64,000 nt of DNA, taken from contig CAJHNH020006667.1 in assembly GCA_905116865.2 (NCBI GenBank), positions 12,501 through 76,500 of the forward strand. The letters are read 5' to 3'. This document shows positions 10,180-22,054 of the stretch, in pieces; position 1 is the stretch's first letter, and each line of letters begins with the position of its first letter. Under the pieces are notes generated by a model. The model worked only from the letters and a program-made list of their open reading frames with translations. It was not told where the DNA came from and made no database searches. Both the position numbers and the translations under genes were made by a program. This DNA comes from Candidula unifasciata. Lineage: Eukaryota > Mollusca > Gastropoda > Stylommatophora > Geomitridae.

Positions 10180-11510
10180 TCTTATAGTCAGTGTGGAGTT
10201 GGTTGTCACGTCTACCCATACCATTGTGTCTCGTGTATTTTCAGTCGGTTCTCACACAGGCGATCTTCTATGGCGTAATTTCACTATCCAACATCTTCTC
10301 CCTTGCTCACCCTCTGCCCCTCCAACTTTCCTACCGTCATGATATACTCAATTTCTCTCCTTCTCGTCATATGACCAAAGAATGTAGACTGTCTCCTTCT
10401 GATGTGGGCAATCGGCTGTCTTCATTACCTTTACGGGTCACTGACTGAATTGCAACAAACAGTAAAGTTGATATTAGAGACAGCACTGCAGATATGGATA
10501 ATTAATTTCAAGCGAGTGAACGAAGAAGAAGAAGTTTTTTTCATGAGCCAGTTTCTTTGAAAACACCTTCGTTAGTCTTTTTTATCTGTCCATAGTGTTC
10601 TCATCATTCGCCTATAAAACCACAGCACTGCCACCGCTTTCAGCTAATTGTCCACTAATCATTCGACTGACCATGATTTACTTCTGTATATCAGGATAGG
10701 ATTTATATAGTTCTTGAGAATTATCTCTGTCATCTCACTGACAAAGATAGACTGCATAGAATATTCTTCATTTGGTAAAAAGCGCCTTTGCTTGAGTGAC
10801 TCTACATGTAACGTCTTTAACACATCTTCCATCTACTGTTATCAGGGTACCCAAGTACTTAAAATATCAACGTGCTTGAGAATTGTCTCACTTACGCTAA
10901 TGCTCCATTCTGGAGAGTCCGTTTTCTTCGTAATTACTATTACTTCTGTTTATTTGCTCTTCAAACTAAGACCCCTGTTTTCACTTTCAGTTTCTTCTCT
11001 TACACGCAAGTGTATTATGTCTGGCAGTTGTGTTTCAGTTTCTTCTCTTACATGCATGTGTATTATGTCTGGCAGTTGTGTTTCAGTTTCTTCTCTTACA
11101 TGCATGTGTATTATGTCTGCCAGTTGTGTTTCAGTTTCTTCTCTTACACGCAAGTGTATTATGTATGGCAGTTGTGTTTCAGTTTCTTCTCTTACATGCA
11201 TGTGTATTATGTATGGCAGTTGTGTTTCAGTTTCTTCTCTTACATGCATGTGTATTATGTATGGCAGTTGTGTTTCAGTTTCTTCTCTTACATGCATGTG
11301 TATTATGTATGGCAGTTGTGTTTCAGTTTCTTCTCTTACATGCATGTGTATTATGTATGGCAGTTGTGTTTCAGTTTCTTCTCTTACATGCATGTGTATT
11401 ATGTCTGGCAGTTGAGTTTCAGTTTCAGCGATTAAAACGTTATCGTCAACATATCGCAGGTTGTTCATAATGTGCCCACCAACCGATATTCCTGGCAAAA
11501 ATTGTTAATT
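10180..11510 (-). pseudogene. LINE ORF2 RT/C-terminal region containing an in-frame satellite
   Basis: Minus strand: GISVGGHIMNNLRYVDDNVL (RT motif C with YVDD intact), IAETETQLPDIIHMHVRE repeated, then RGLSLKSKTEVIVI-like sequence, IDGRCVKD-type, WFYRRMMRTLWTDK near 10640, an unrelated ~90-bp stretch at 10445-10535, and HIRRRQSTFFGHMTRRR then VGKLEG at 10400-10290. Frameshifts and stops are present outside the 11498-10950 open frame. Same C-terminal type as 3542-4035 and 57.0 kb. Confidence 0.82.
10988..11419 (-). repeat. 48-bp minisatellite, nine units, in frame within LINE RT
   Basis: Exactly 9 x 48 bp; units start CAGTTTCTTCTCTTACA on the plus strand. On the minus strand each unit is 16 codons, ETETQLPYIIHMHVRE, directly after the YVDD motif, and the 182-codon frame stays open. 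Variation is limited to a few positions (ACGCAAG/ATGCATG, GTATGG/GTCTGG). Confidence 0.97.
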
Positions 11511-11817
11511 ACACAGCTTTTTTTTTTTTTTTAAGAAGCAACCAGTTCTTTTCCTGGACTGGTTATTTAACACTATTCAAGCACCAACGCAGTAGTATAA
11601 AATAATTAAAAAAAATGGATAAATATATCTAGGGTTAAACCTTAAGTAAAAAATGGGGTAGGGTGCCTAGCCCCTTACACATGTTGGGGAAGGGGGGGGG
11701 GGACGCTTGAGACATCTGATCCATAGGATCCTGCACCTCTGCAGAACCAAAGTAAGAACAGCACTTGTTACTTAAAAGCGATCAAGTGAAAAAGCTGAAA
11801 CAGTCTTTTATTAAATA
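11511..11817. other. No gene seen; left flank of Helitron-like copy 3
   Basis: AT-rich with T, A and G runs. The flank CTTTTATTAAATA resembles the insertion flank TTTTATAAAATA of copy 1. Confidence 0.5.
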
Positions 11818-13719
11818 CTAGCTGTACCCGGCCACGCGTTGCTGTGGCATAGTTTGGCTATATGGAAATGAAAGAAAATAGAAAACGCACGTGTCTAATT
11901 CAATCATTGTCTGCTCAGATATAGAGATAGTCTTTGATCCCCGCCCACCACCACAACTAAATCCACCTACTACTATCTCCCTCATCAAAGGTTTTTAGAA
12001 AAGAAAGACAATAGAAATCGCACGTGTCTAATACAGGTAATGTCGCAATCATTCTCTGCACAGATATAGAGATAGTCTGGTTTTCCAACTTTAGAACACG
12101 CACCTTATAATTGTGTCTTTATATTAGTGGTCGTTTAAATGGTGTTATTAGCACAGTAACAAAAATGGTTATTTGGTTATCACATGCTAAAGCTGTTTGT
12201 ATTTTTATAGGGGACGGAAGTAAAGCTACAACTGTACTTGTGAATAACAAAGTAAGTCGTAAAAAATAGAAAAGCTGAGGTAGCGTTAGTAAAATATAAA
12301 CAAATTAGGGAATGAGAACTTGAAAATCACGTGTAAAGCTCTTTAAGTTCTCTTAAATTTAAGTCATTACCCCCCTCCCCTCCCCTCTTCCACTGACTAC
12401 TGCTCTCTCCCTCTTCGAAGGATTTGAAAATCACTAACTGGCGATATTTTGTTGTTGCTGTAACTGACATTGACATCCCTGTCCATCTGGACTAAAATAA
12501 GGAGCAGGAATTGTAAAAGGTAGTGAATAGGGCTAGTGAAATATTTACCACATCATCCTTCAAGTACCAGTACAACTACTAAAATAATGTCACTGCTATC
12601 TGTGTTACCATCGAAGTAGACAGAGAGTCGTGAGCCAGAAGATTTGGTTCCGCATGGCTAGTGCTGTCGCCACAGACTGGTCAGGTTAGGATGTATAATT
12701 TCACTTGCCGACAAAAGAACGCCATAACCTTACCGGCGGTCTTCACATGAGAGCACTATGGTGTAACAGCCCAACCACAACTATTACTGCTGCTGCTACT
12801 TTAAGTGGGTAAAGCAGTTACTGTGACTTAAAGCTCTCTCAGTTAATAGTTTTGGGGCCCCCCCCCCCCCCCCCCCCCCCTTTTCCCCCCAAATTCACCG
12901 ACAACTCTTTCCCACATTGAAGTAGTTGGGAGAAAGAAAAAAAACACACTTGAAAAGCAAATGAACACAGGAAAAAAACACCATAATTAGGAAATGAACG
13001 CCATTGTAAACAGCACAGCTTAAAATTCCAACACAGATGAAATAACTAAATCTAAATGAAAATAAATGAAAATCTATAAAATTTCAGCGTAACCATGCAA
13101 TCGGAAAGTTTAAGAATGCAATCATAAGTATGCGAAATGGTCAAATTTTATTATCAAATGGTTTACCCATTTACTTTTTTTTTTTTTTTTAAATATTAAG
13201 GCAACATGGCTAGTGCTGTCACCACGACAGAGCAGATGAGGATATTATTTTAGTCCGGGGGGGGGGGGATTAACTACTGCGGATTCGAACCCAGGTCTAC
13301 CGCACTTTAACCCAGTGTTCTAACCATTCGACCAAGCAGCCACTTAATCGGAACAACGAATAGAGAACACAACTATTAGACATATGTGTCCCTACCACTG
13401 TGTCGCGATTAAAACACAATTCAAAACCGCAGGCAATTGTTTTCTCGTAGACAGATACTCCAGATATATTAATGAAATAGAAATCGCACGTGTCTAACAC
13501 GGTTAATGAAGTTAATTTCGCAGTCACTGTCTGCGCCGACGTCGAGATAGTCCTCGATTGCCCCCCCCCCCCCCCCCCAATCGAAGGTTGTTTGAAAAAA
13601 AAAAACAGAAAATAGAAATCGTGTTTAATATGGTTATTGTGGCAAATATAGAGGTTCAGTAGTTTCCGAGTCTATAGAGACCAAACAAACACACAAACAT
13701 TGATTTTTATATATATAGA
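11818..13719 (-). mobile_element. Helitron-like element, copy 3 (internal deletion near 5' end)
   Basis: Nearly identical to copy 2 over about 1.8 kb, same terminal TC...CTAG on the minus strand, flanked by A on the left and T on the right (plus strand A|CTAG...GA|T), with no duplication. Relative to copy 2 about 285 bp are missing at 13654, where AAATATAGAG jumps to GTTCAGTAGTTTCCGAG. Contains the same tRNA-like segment at 13277-13341. Confidence 0.68.
13277..13341 (-). repeat. tRNA-like segment inside Helitron-like copy 3
   Basis: A box TGGTCGAATGG (13334-13324) and B box GGTTCGAATCC (13291-13281) on the minus strand, orthologous to 2830-2894. Confidence 0.7.
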
Positions 13720-14051
13720 TAAATTGGCAACATTATTTTTACAATATAAATAAACAAATGCCTTTATCAAAGGATGCAGTACTTTTAATATTAAGCATAC
13801 ATTTTGGTAAAACATAATTTCATACATTATTAAATCCCCCCCCCCCCCCCCCCCCCCCAACCAGCAACAGATTTTCCCACTCACGGCGCATGCGCGAAAC
13901 TACAGCGCTTGTCAAATTACTCTCAGAACAAACCCTGTATTAGACCCACTCGGAGACAGAAAGTCGCGAAACAGCAGTTGCCTGGCACTGAAATAGTGAA
14001 CTCCTTATGTCCCGCCTAATTGTCATAGTAACTCAATGTTTTTTTTTAACC

Positions 14052-14145
<94 letters not shown>

Positions 14146-14955
14146 GAAAGCTGCTTTTCACCTTTGCTTTTACTGTCCCAGCTAGCCTGTTAGCTTAACT
14201 CAAGCCTTTTTCATAAACAAGTTTATTACATTTATTTTTTTCAATGACGCATAACTCTCAAGTTTTAGTAAATATCCTTTTTTTTTTTTTACGCTTACTG
14301 TTCTGGATCCCAGGCATTACTTATGGTAATTCGTTCCCTTCTTCTTATCTCTCTTCTGAAAAAAAAAAAAATATTTATTTTCTAAATACTTACCAGATTT
14401 TACACACACAAAAAGGAATGACTTCCACATTTATCGCAAAAGAAATAAATATTTCACAGCACAAAACCGATAGATATATAGGGGGCACAATAATGAAAAG
14501 CAAAAGATAGCAATCACCATCCCCATGAAACATGAAAGGTAGATAACTAAATAATTTCCTTTTCATAATAACTTACATCCCTTTGTCGACTAAGGGACTA
14601 AGAATTCTGCAGCATTTGTTGTAAATTTTGCAATGCTTGACTCTATGTAGCATTGAAATCTTATGAAAAACAAAATAAATATTTGTATAATTAAGTAATA
14701 AATTTTTTTTGTTTAATTTTACATCTAGGAAAGAATGATATACAAGTTTATTACAAATGAAATAAAATTTCAATATTTTTCTGCTTCCACGTGTCCTTCT
14801 ACAATTATTTTACCGAGGTGTTGGAAGATTTACAGATATAATCAACATAATAACGGTCACGTTTACTCCACAGGACATTACCTAAGATTCCTGGATTGAC
14901 CTGAAAATCAAGGCCAATTTTGATTTAAAAATCCAACTGTGGATTGACTGACTGA
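13720..14955. other. No gene seen apart from the AT microsatellite
   Basis: AT-rich sequence with a long C run (13837-13858) and several T and A runs. No open frame of note, no inverted-repeat ends recognised. Confidence 0.5.
14053..14142. repeat. (AT)n microsatellite
   Basis: About 90 bp of pure AT. Confidence 0.97.
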
Positions 14956-14957
14956 CT

Positions 14958-15235
14958 GACTTTCTACCCCACCAGGACATCACACAAGCGATAAACACCC
15001 GATGACACAAAGTGCCACCATGCGGATGAGGATCACCGTGGAGAGGTCCCAGAAACCGCGTTCAGACAATTGGCCATAGTGATGGCCTGCCTATATTGCG
15101 GCCCCTGGCAAAAGCCAGAGTGGGGCTTCAAATAACAAAAAATTACGTCCTAAAAAGGACGCAAGGAATATTAACTGTGGATTCAGACTCAAGACCTTCT
15201 AGCTGACAGAAAGCCATCTGGAAAATAGCCTACCA
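14958..15235 (-). repeat. SINE-like repeat, family E (minus copy)
   Basis: Segments CCACCAGGACATCACAC, GATAAACACCCGATGAC, GAGAGGTCCCAGAAACCGCG and GCCAGAGTGGGGCTTCAAAT match, in reverse complement, 59205-59400. A weak tRNA-like B box (GAGTCTGAATCC on minus) lies at about 15180-15195. Confidence 0.7.
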
Positions 15236-15239
15236 TAAA

Positions 15240-16355
15240 TTAACATATGTTTATACAAGTTTGTGAATAATATAATTAATGTGATGACTAACATTCTCGG
15301 TCCCAGAAAATGTTGAAGCAGATGTCCAAATGTAGCACTACCATCATCAAAAAGATGCATCAAATACTGGCCAGCATGTTAAAATATCTAACAAGATTTC
15401 TTTAGTATGCGCAGATCAAATATAATAACATCCTACACATTGTTTAACATGCACACACAATAGCCGATGACACATGATGTGATGTTTGGGACAGAAGTAT
15501 TTAAGCCTGCCACTCAATGACTGACTACTCGCGAGTCAAAACAGTACACACAACAAGCCTGGTCACCTTATTTGGAAGCCCGGTAAATGTATCTTCTACA
15601 ATAGTCGCTCTACAGGGTATTTAAAAATTTGTAATGTGATCTATTCGAATCAGTTCATAAGTAACAAACTCTGAAGAAGATATTTAAAAAATATATATTT
15701 TTTTAAACAATTTTCTCTAAAGAACTGCATTCAGGAAGATTACACACAGAGACTCAAAAAGTCACAATTCAGGGGAGAATCGAACAGATGGAAATTCCAG
15801 AAACTTCGTTCAGCCACGTAACCCAGATATATTAGGAAACAAGAGCGAATATGACGTAACCTTCTGTACAGAGTGGGTGGGTAGACTGATTAACGGAGAC
15901 TTTGTAATATGTGTTTAATAACATATCTAATTTATATGCAATATAAATGCTTTAACTTAGCGTCTACCATTTTAAGAGACTAATAATGGCCTGGTCTACT
16001 AGTAGTGAAAATTTAAGGAGATATGCGCATTACAATTAAATAAGTAGGCATCAAAAATATGTATTCTGCTGTAATACACTCCGAAAAGTCCCCTATAAAA
16101 CAATCCTAATGTAGCTGTCATTATCTTTTTTTAACCATTTTTGGCTTCAAAACAAGCTAAGATTGTAATATTCACTTGGATTCCTCCTGCACATATTAGG
16201 AATTTGGAGTCAATAGAAAGTTAGTTGTGTGACATTTATAGAACATTACAGAACCAACCCCAGCATTATTTGGTTAATGTGGTTTTTGTGGTCATTATAA
16301 AGGCAGTGGCTCCTGCATTCTTCTTCTTATGGTCCATGCTGTGTAGCATTGGTAG
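15240..16355. other. No gene seen; fragment of SINE family D at 16215-16305
   Basis: AT-rich unique-looking sequence. At 16215-16305 the string ACAGAACCAACCCCAGCATT begins a partial family D copy. Confidence 0.5.
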
Positions 16356-16359
16356 TTAA

Positions 16360-16650
16360 ATCTATTTCCGACATTTTGTCTCGTGTAAATTCAATTAAAT
16401 ATGACAGATGACCTTCCATGCTGTAATGTCAGACTGTCCAGTATCTTCTCTCTCGGTCTTCCTCTGACGTTTTTCCCCTCCAACAGTTCCACCGTCACAA
16501 TGTAGTTTAGTGTTCTCCTTCTTGTGACATGACCAAAGACTGTGGGTTGTCTCCTTCTGGTATGGCCAATCAGTTTTCTTTGTGAGTTAGTTTCTTTTAA
16601 GACATCTTCATTACTCAATTTTATCTGTCCGGGGAATTCTCATAATTTCA
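16360..16650 (-). pseudogene. LINE ORF2 C-terminal fragment
   Basis: Minus strand reads MRIPRTDK, then (one frame change) MSNEDVLKETNSQRKLIGH, RRRQPTVFGHVTRRR, LLEGKNVRGRPREKILDSL. This is the standard LINE RT C-terminal block, same family as 57.0-58.1 kb. Confidence 0.82.
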
Positions 16651-17279
16651 GTCTTCTTCTTTTTCAGCATTCTGAGCCCTTAAGGTTCATTGCTGCAGAT
16701 ATCACCCGCCTCCATTCATCTTTCTGGTTGGCCTTTTCTTTTCAGTTGGTGACACAAAGTATTGGCAGGTCTGCCTGGACATTATCTCTCCATTGTCTTC
16801 TTGGTCTCCCTCGTGATCTATGACCATTCATCTCCTTCTTGTATCTCAGCCTTAAAAAAAATCAAGGTTAGTGCAATACCTTGACCAAAGTTCATAAAGT
16901 CAGCAATTAATACGGCATCTTATTCTTCCGCTGGCTGTTCCCCAGTAAAAGCCTACACAGAATATTCATTCATTTACTGTATAGTAATTTACCACCTATT
17001 CATCCAACAGAACATATCACAGTTTTATGTCAATGCCTTTGCTAATTTATAAAGAAACAATTTAAAAAAAAACAGACAGAACAGCACAATTTCTAGGCTA
17101 ACACAGCTACTCACAGCTCTCAGATGATATTGCTTTGTCAAACTATAAATAAAAAGCCATGAATATATGAGGTATCGAACCAAGCATACACAATAGGAAA
17201 CAGATATGGAAACTGTCAGGAATATAGAATAAATAAAAGTTGGGATATTAATGTCTTGTTTAAATCAGGAAGCTGGCAG

Positions 17280-17490
17280 TAAAAAGTAAAGGACCCTTTT
17301 TAGGTCAGTGGTGCTTTGTGTATACGATAGTAGACTCTTATTTTTATTTTTATAAAACCAATCAGCACTCGGTGGGGGATGTGGTCAAGAGCACACTAGC
17401 TGCCTTTACTTCCTAGGATATACCAGAAGTCATTTTAGGTTAGGCCGACATGGAGATCAAGGTCAAATTTCGGGGGTGTCGAGGTCTACC
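17280..17490 (-). repeat. SINE family C copy (minus)
   Basis: Starts AGTAAAGGACCCTTTTT, then CCAATCAGCACTCGGTGGG, GATGTGGTCA, CTGCCTTTACTTCCTAGGA and GGCCGACATGGAGATCAAGG, the shared body of this family (other copies at 23.6, 43.1, 45.9, 52.1, 54.5 kb). Confidence 0.75.
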
Positions 17491-17639
17491 TGGACTATGC
17501 AGCCCCAGTTCCCAACACTCGTTATGCTCCAGTTATTTCTTTTATTTTTCTCTGCGCTTACTGCCCGTATTTTCTTTTTGGCTGACCCCTACTTCTTATT
17601 CTAGGAAATCTGCCTTTATTTATTAGACCAGTTGAGTTG

Positions 17640-18000
17640 AATCAAGAATTGATATCACAGCACTCAGTGCCTTCCCATATGCACTCCATCCCCATATTCA
17701 ACAGCCATTGCAGAGTTCCAATACTAATGGTACCTGTCGCAATCTGATTATATGTTTCTCTTGCCTTTCCTCTGAGTGTAGTGAGCCAGCAAAAACCTTT
17801 GGTTACATCCGGGTGTATCATTCTCTCAAGGCCATATAACTTGTTTCTCTTATGACTTCGTTGCTTGTTCCCATGGGGCCTCGACCACATCTGCCTTGTC
17901 ATGTATCAATTTACCACCCACTGGTGTAGATCCAGCCAATCTGTCCGCCTGTTCATTCCCTACCACGCCAGCATACCTTGAGAAAAGATTGATAGACCAA
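17640..18000 (-). pseudogene. LINE (I/Nimb-like) 3' end: RNase H tail and C-terminus
   Basis: Minus strand: GVVGNEQADRLAGS-like block (with a frame change), KGFCWLTTLRGKARETYNQI, ATGTISIGTLQWLLN, then WEGTECCDI and a TTGAATCAA tail at 17640. Matches 8930-9260. It is 5'-truncated in the RNase H. Confidence 0.82.
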
Positions 18001-18299
18001 TATTTGTGTTACTGTAAAACAGACATCTATTTCTGCCCCAATTTATATGTAACTATCTATGCTATTTTTTTCAATGAAGCAACCAGATGTTTTCCATGTG
18101 AATCAAAAAATGATTGATTTCCATTTCAGATGGATGACTGCTTGAGGATTTGTAAATCAGTTAAAAGCTGTGCCCTTTTTTAGCCAAAATCTGCGTGCGC
18201 CACATCAACTCCTTCTGTACCAAGCAATTCATCTTACATTCAATGGTGAGCTGAAAGAGAGTTACGCTAGCTGCATTGGGTCACAGACAACTATTAATT

Positions 18300-18860
18300 T
18301 ACTCCATCTAGATTTTTAGCTTTGTTTTGTCTATCGCCCACAAAGTTGGTACAACTTTCGTTCTTTTATCCCTTTTCTGCTTTGTGCCGTTAGGCGTCGC
18401 AGGTTAACAGATGATGAATTTCCAAGCTATGACATGCTCAGTTGCCCAGTATGCTGTGATGTTGTGGAGTCTCAAGGTATCATTGACTCCTACAATCCAT
18501 CTTCTTCTTGGTGGTCCCCTATGTCTTGGTGTCACTACTCTCATGCTGTACGCTTTCATTGCTGGCATCATTGGATTCATTCTTATTAGGAGGATAAACC
18601 TTTTCCGTCTGTTTTTCAGTGCACTGAATAATAATGCTGTGCCAATAGTTCTTGTAATTTCTTCATTTCTCACATGATCTTTTCTCGATCGGCAACGGAC
18701 TTTCACAAACGTCTAATTTCACATGTGGTTATTTTCTTTCATGTTCTCTAGTCAATGTCCAAGTCTGATACTGACAGAACAACATTGGTATGAAGATTTT
18801 TAATTAATTTGTCCTTTTATCTCTACTAGGATAGTCAGATGTTTCAAAATTGGGTTAGTT
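18300..18860 (-). pseudogene. LINE ORF2 C-terminal fragment (RTE-like type)
   Basis: Minus strand carries CQYQTWTLTREH, DHVRNEEITRTIGT, LIRMNPMMPAMKAYSMR, VTPRHRGPPRRRWIVGVNDT then WKFIICQPATPNGT-like sequence. Same C-terminal type as 34852-36740, with LYLPxTPNG at the end. Confidence 0.78.
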
Positions 18861-19030
18861 TATGAGTGACACTGTTGGCTTGTACAAATAAAGCGTGCAA
18901 ACTCATAACAACAGAGTGAGTTGTCTTAGAAGAGCTGCCTTGATAAGAGATACAATTAAAAATGGAAAAAAAAAATTACAAAGAAGACTGACTGAAACCT
19001 ACAATACACTAAATAACAGATGAAATATTT

Positions 19031-20112
19031 CAAGAGAGAACAAAAAACAGACTGAAGCGTCAGAGCCCCAACCACCTTGCTAGAGAACTGTACAGACAGC
19101 ACCAAGATCTGCTTGAAAGAGATGTTGCACTGTGCCAAAAACTTAGGCCAGAACCATGGACAAGCAAGCCAGAGAAAGCAAATGTAGTCCTAAAGGTACC
19201 AGGAATCACTTCAAAAGATGCCCAGACGGAGACACAACAGAGAACCCTGGCTCTTGCTATGCTTGATGAGAAGTATCCAAACACCACTTGGACTCAGGTT
19301 TTCACCGACGGCTCTGCTACAGATGCAGTCAGAAAGGGGGGTTGTGGAATTTACATTAAACCCCCTAGCAGTAGAGCAGAAACTCTCTCTCTACCAGCAG
19401 GTGACATCTGCACTAACTTCAGAGCTGAGGCAACTGCTCTCCTCTCTGCAGTCCAACATCTCATCACTCAAGAACACAGAGGGCACCAAATTGTTATACT
19501 TAGCGACTCATTGTCTGTTCTCCAAGCACTATCCAGCAAAAAACAAGACAAAATAATTGCTGATCTAAGGACCAACATTGGCTTACTCTCCAAGGAAGCA
19601 GAACTGGTCTTGCAGTGGATACCAGCCCACTGTGGTATTCAAGGAAATGAGAGAGCAGATGAGTTGGCAAAAGCTGGGGAGTAATCTTCCACAACCTCAT
19701 CCACCACACAGCTACAAGGAAACCAAAACAGCGCTAAAGCAGTCTTTCAAGCGGGAGTGGAGAAGGCAGAATGGAGATTACAGACCAGAGAGTGACAGCA
19801 TAAACAAACTCAACAGGAAAGAACAAACATCAATTCTTAGACTTCGGACTGGACACTGTGGTCTTAGAGCACACATGTACAGGATAGGCATAAAAGAATC
19901 TGCTGCCTGTGATTGTGGAGCAGAAAGACAAACCCCTGAACACATACTGCAGTACTGCCCTTACCTCTCCCAGCAAAGACTGTGGATCTGGCCCAAAGGA
20001 GCCACATTGCAAGAGAAGCTATGGGGGACCGGTGGCGACCTTAAACGCACAATCCTATTTGTGACCCAGACGGGACTCAATGTTTAGCATGACTGATATC
20101 GAACGCAGAAGA
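19031..20112 (+). pseudogene. 5'-truncated LINE with RNase H, flanked by a 13-bp target duplication
   Basis: Frame from about 19040 to 19684: LARELYRQHQDLLERDVA, ...FTDGSATDAVRKGGCGIYI, NFRAEATALLSA, ILSDSLSVLQAL and IPAHCGIQGNERADELAK, a complete RNase H. A single +1 shift near 19675 (AAAGCTGGGGAGTAAT) separates it from SYKETKTALKQSFKREWRR, RLRTGHCGLRAHMYRIGIK, CDCGAERQTPEHILQYCP and a stop at 20085-20087. The tail is GAACGCAGAAGAAG. AGATGAAATATTT occurs at 19018-19030 and 20113-20125. One lesion only, so fairly young. Confidence 0.9.
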
Positions 20113-20345
20113 AGATGAAATATTTTTGCCATCTGAGGAGAATGCCCTGGTACCAACTACCACAGACAGCCAGGCTGAAGAAATATAATGAACACACAGC
20201 AGGGGGAAGACCACATAAAAATGAACTGAGGACATCAACAGGCGTAAAGAAATAATGATAAGCTAATAACACATTAGAAAGAGCACAAAGAAGATCCTTG
20301 TATCTCCATCAATTCTTCGTTCTAGTAACTGGAGAAGAAGAAGGA
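20113..20345 (+). pseudogene. LINE C-terminus that hosts the 19.0-20.1 kb insertion
   Basis: Reads QMKYFCHLRRMPWYQLPQTA, AGGRPHKNELR, then RAQRRSLYLHQF and VTGEEE before GAA repeats. This is the RTE-like C-terminal type (KWFGHLxRM...RxLYLP...TG). Its upstream part is at about 18950-19030 (KTD...NLQYTK, one stop). Confidence 0.65.
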
Positions 20346-20935
20346 AGAAGGAAGGAAGGCAGGAAGGAAGAAAGGAAGGAAGGAGCAGAAGAAGAAGGGA
20401 ATGATGATGAAAAGAAATAAGAAGATAAAGAAGTGTTAATTCACTGAGATCTGAAAAGTGGGTGCTTTAAAGCATAAATTCTTGGGAAATGATGCTGCAC
20501 TTATTATTTACCAGCACAGAAAGAGTTACATGAGCAATTGCTTGTGCTTCCTTTAATTATACAACACTCTCAAAGACAACTGAAAAAAAAGCAAGCTTCC
20601 TGTGTGGTACAGTACAGCCAGCCAGCCACAATTAACATACACAGCTTCAATATGAATAAATCACTGACATTGGTCCACAAATCTCATGGACAATTCTAAT
20701 GCACACACTGTCTTTGGCAAAAACATCAAATATTTAAAATATTAAATTATTAATAATACTTCTATTATACAGTAATGCTGAAGCTATATAAGTATGGCTT
20801 AGTTTTGTCTTATGTTGAGAACAGTTATGTTAAAAAGTAAGCTTTAGGTATCCATCATAGTGTCCGCTTCACTGGTTGTATGTATCTATACTTGGAACTT
20901 GTATTCATACTGATGTCTGCTCAACTGGTGTTTAA
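20340..20935. other. No gene seen; GAA/GGAA-rich then AT-rich
   Basis: 20330-20430 is an imperfect GAA/GGAA purine tract. The rest is AT-rich without recognisable signals. Confidence 0.5.
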
Positions 20936-21157
<222 letters not shown>

Positions 21158-21689
21158 CACACACAGACAGACATGCACACGCACACATTTTTTTTTGGAA
21201 GAAAAAAGGTTCCAGTGCTCACCATAAAATCTCTTTTAAAAAAAAAAGGTGCCAGTACTCACAACAAAGTGTCTATTACAGGTACCAGTACTGTGTACTG
21301 TTACGTGCTGCCAGATTTAAAAAAAAGGTCTCTGTGTGTGTGTGTGTGTCTGTGTACTTGTGTGTGTGTAAGTGCATGCATATATGCATTTATGTGCAGA
21401 CATTGTATATTTATATAGGTGGCCACTCCATTTAAGATACTTCAATGATCAACATTTATTATGCATAAGTAAATATTAAAATTATCAAACATTTATAGTA
21501 CATTTAACAAACACAACATGGTCCAAATAATTAATCTTAAAATCTTTGTTTTGTTGTCAGCAGATAACCAGCAAGTCACGGTCATTCAATAACGAATGCA
21601 ACAAAGTGAAGTTTTATAAGGCGGTGAGATGTGCTATTTCTAATATTACAACGTTATAATAGAAAGTTGAAGTTTAAGTTGAGAGGTTT

Positions 21690-21915
21690 AAATTCACTGC
21701 ATCAGGTGTTATGCCATGTGGCTCGGCCTGTTTCTGCAGAATAACTAGCCACCTGCAAGAGTATTGCACAAAGCACAAACTCTGTAGCTCTGCCAGCGAT
21801 CTTCATAAAAACTGCAATCATGAACCAAACAATGCACCCGTGAAATGAACCCACGACCTTCAGAGCACAAGGCAAATGGTGCGCCAAGCATCTAGCCACT
21901 AAGCCGCTGCGGCTC
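21690..21915 (-). repeat. SINE family A, tRNA-derived (minus)
   Basis: Minus strand starts GGAGCCGCAGCGGCTTAGTG: A box around TTAGTGGCTAGATGCTTGG and B box GGTCGTGGGTTC, then the family body (GATCGCTGGCAGAGCTAC, CTGCAGAAACAGGCCGAGCC). Shared with 44785, 53330 and 55110. Confidence 0.78.
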
Positions 21916-21959
21916 CGACCCTATAGCCATATTAATTAAAAACAATTCTACCACTTTTA

Positions 21960-22030
21960 GGAATTGAACCTGGACCATCGCCTCAATTGGTAAGCTTGCT
22001 AACTACTACACTGCAATGACATATGACAAC
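21960..22030 (-). repeat. tRNA-like fragment
   Basis: Minus strand has AGTGTAGTAGTTAGCAAGC and CCAGGTTCAATTCC, an A box / B box pair of a SINE head, just right of SINE family A. The body is not recognised. Confidence 0.5.
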
Positions 22031-22054
22031 AGTGAGGATGATACATGGCTTTCT

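Noticed and set aside
10988..11419. CRISPR-like array
   Set aside because: Units are contiguous 48-bp repeats without unique spacers, in an animal genome and inside a LINE. The arrays at 34985-36085 and 62900-63622 fail for the same reason.
18404..18706. Host protein on the minus strand (100 codons)
   Set aside because: It is a LINE C-terminus (RNEEI...LIRMNPMMPAMKAYS...RRRWI), parallel to other copies.
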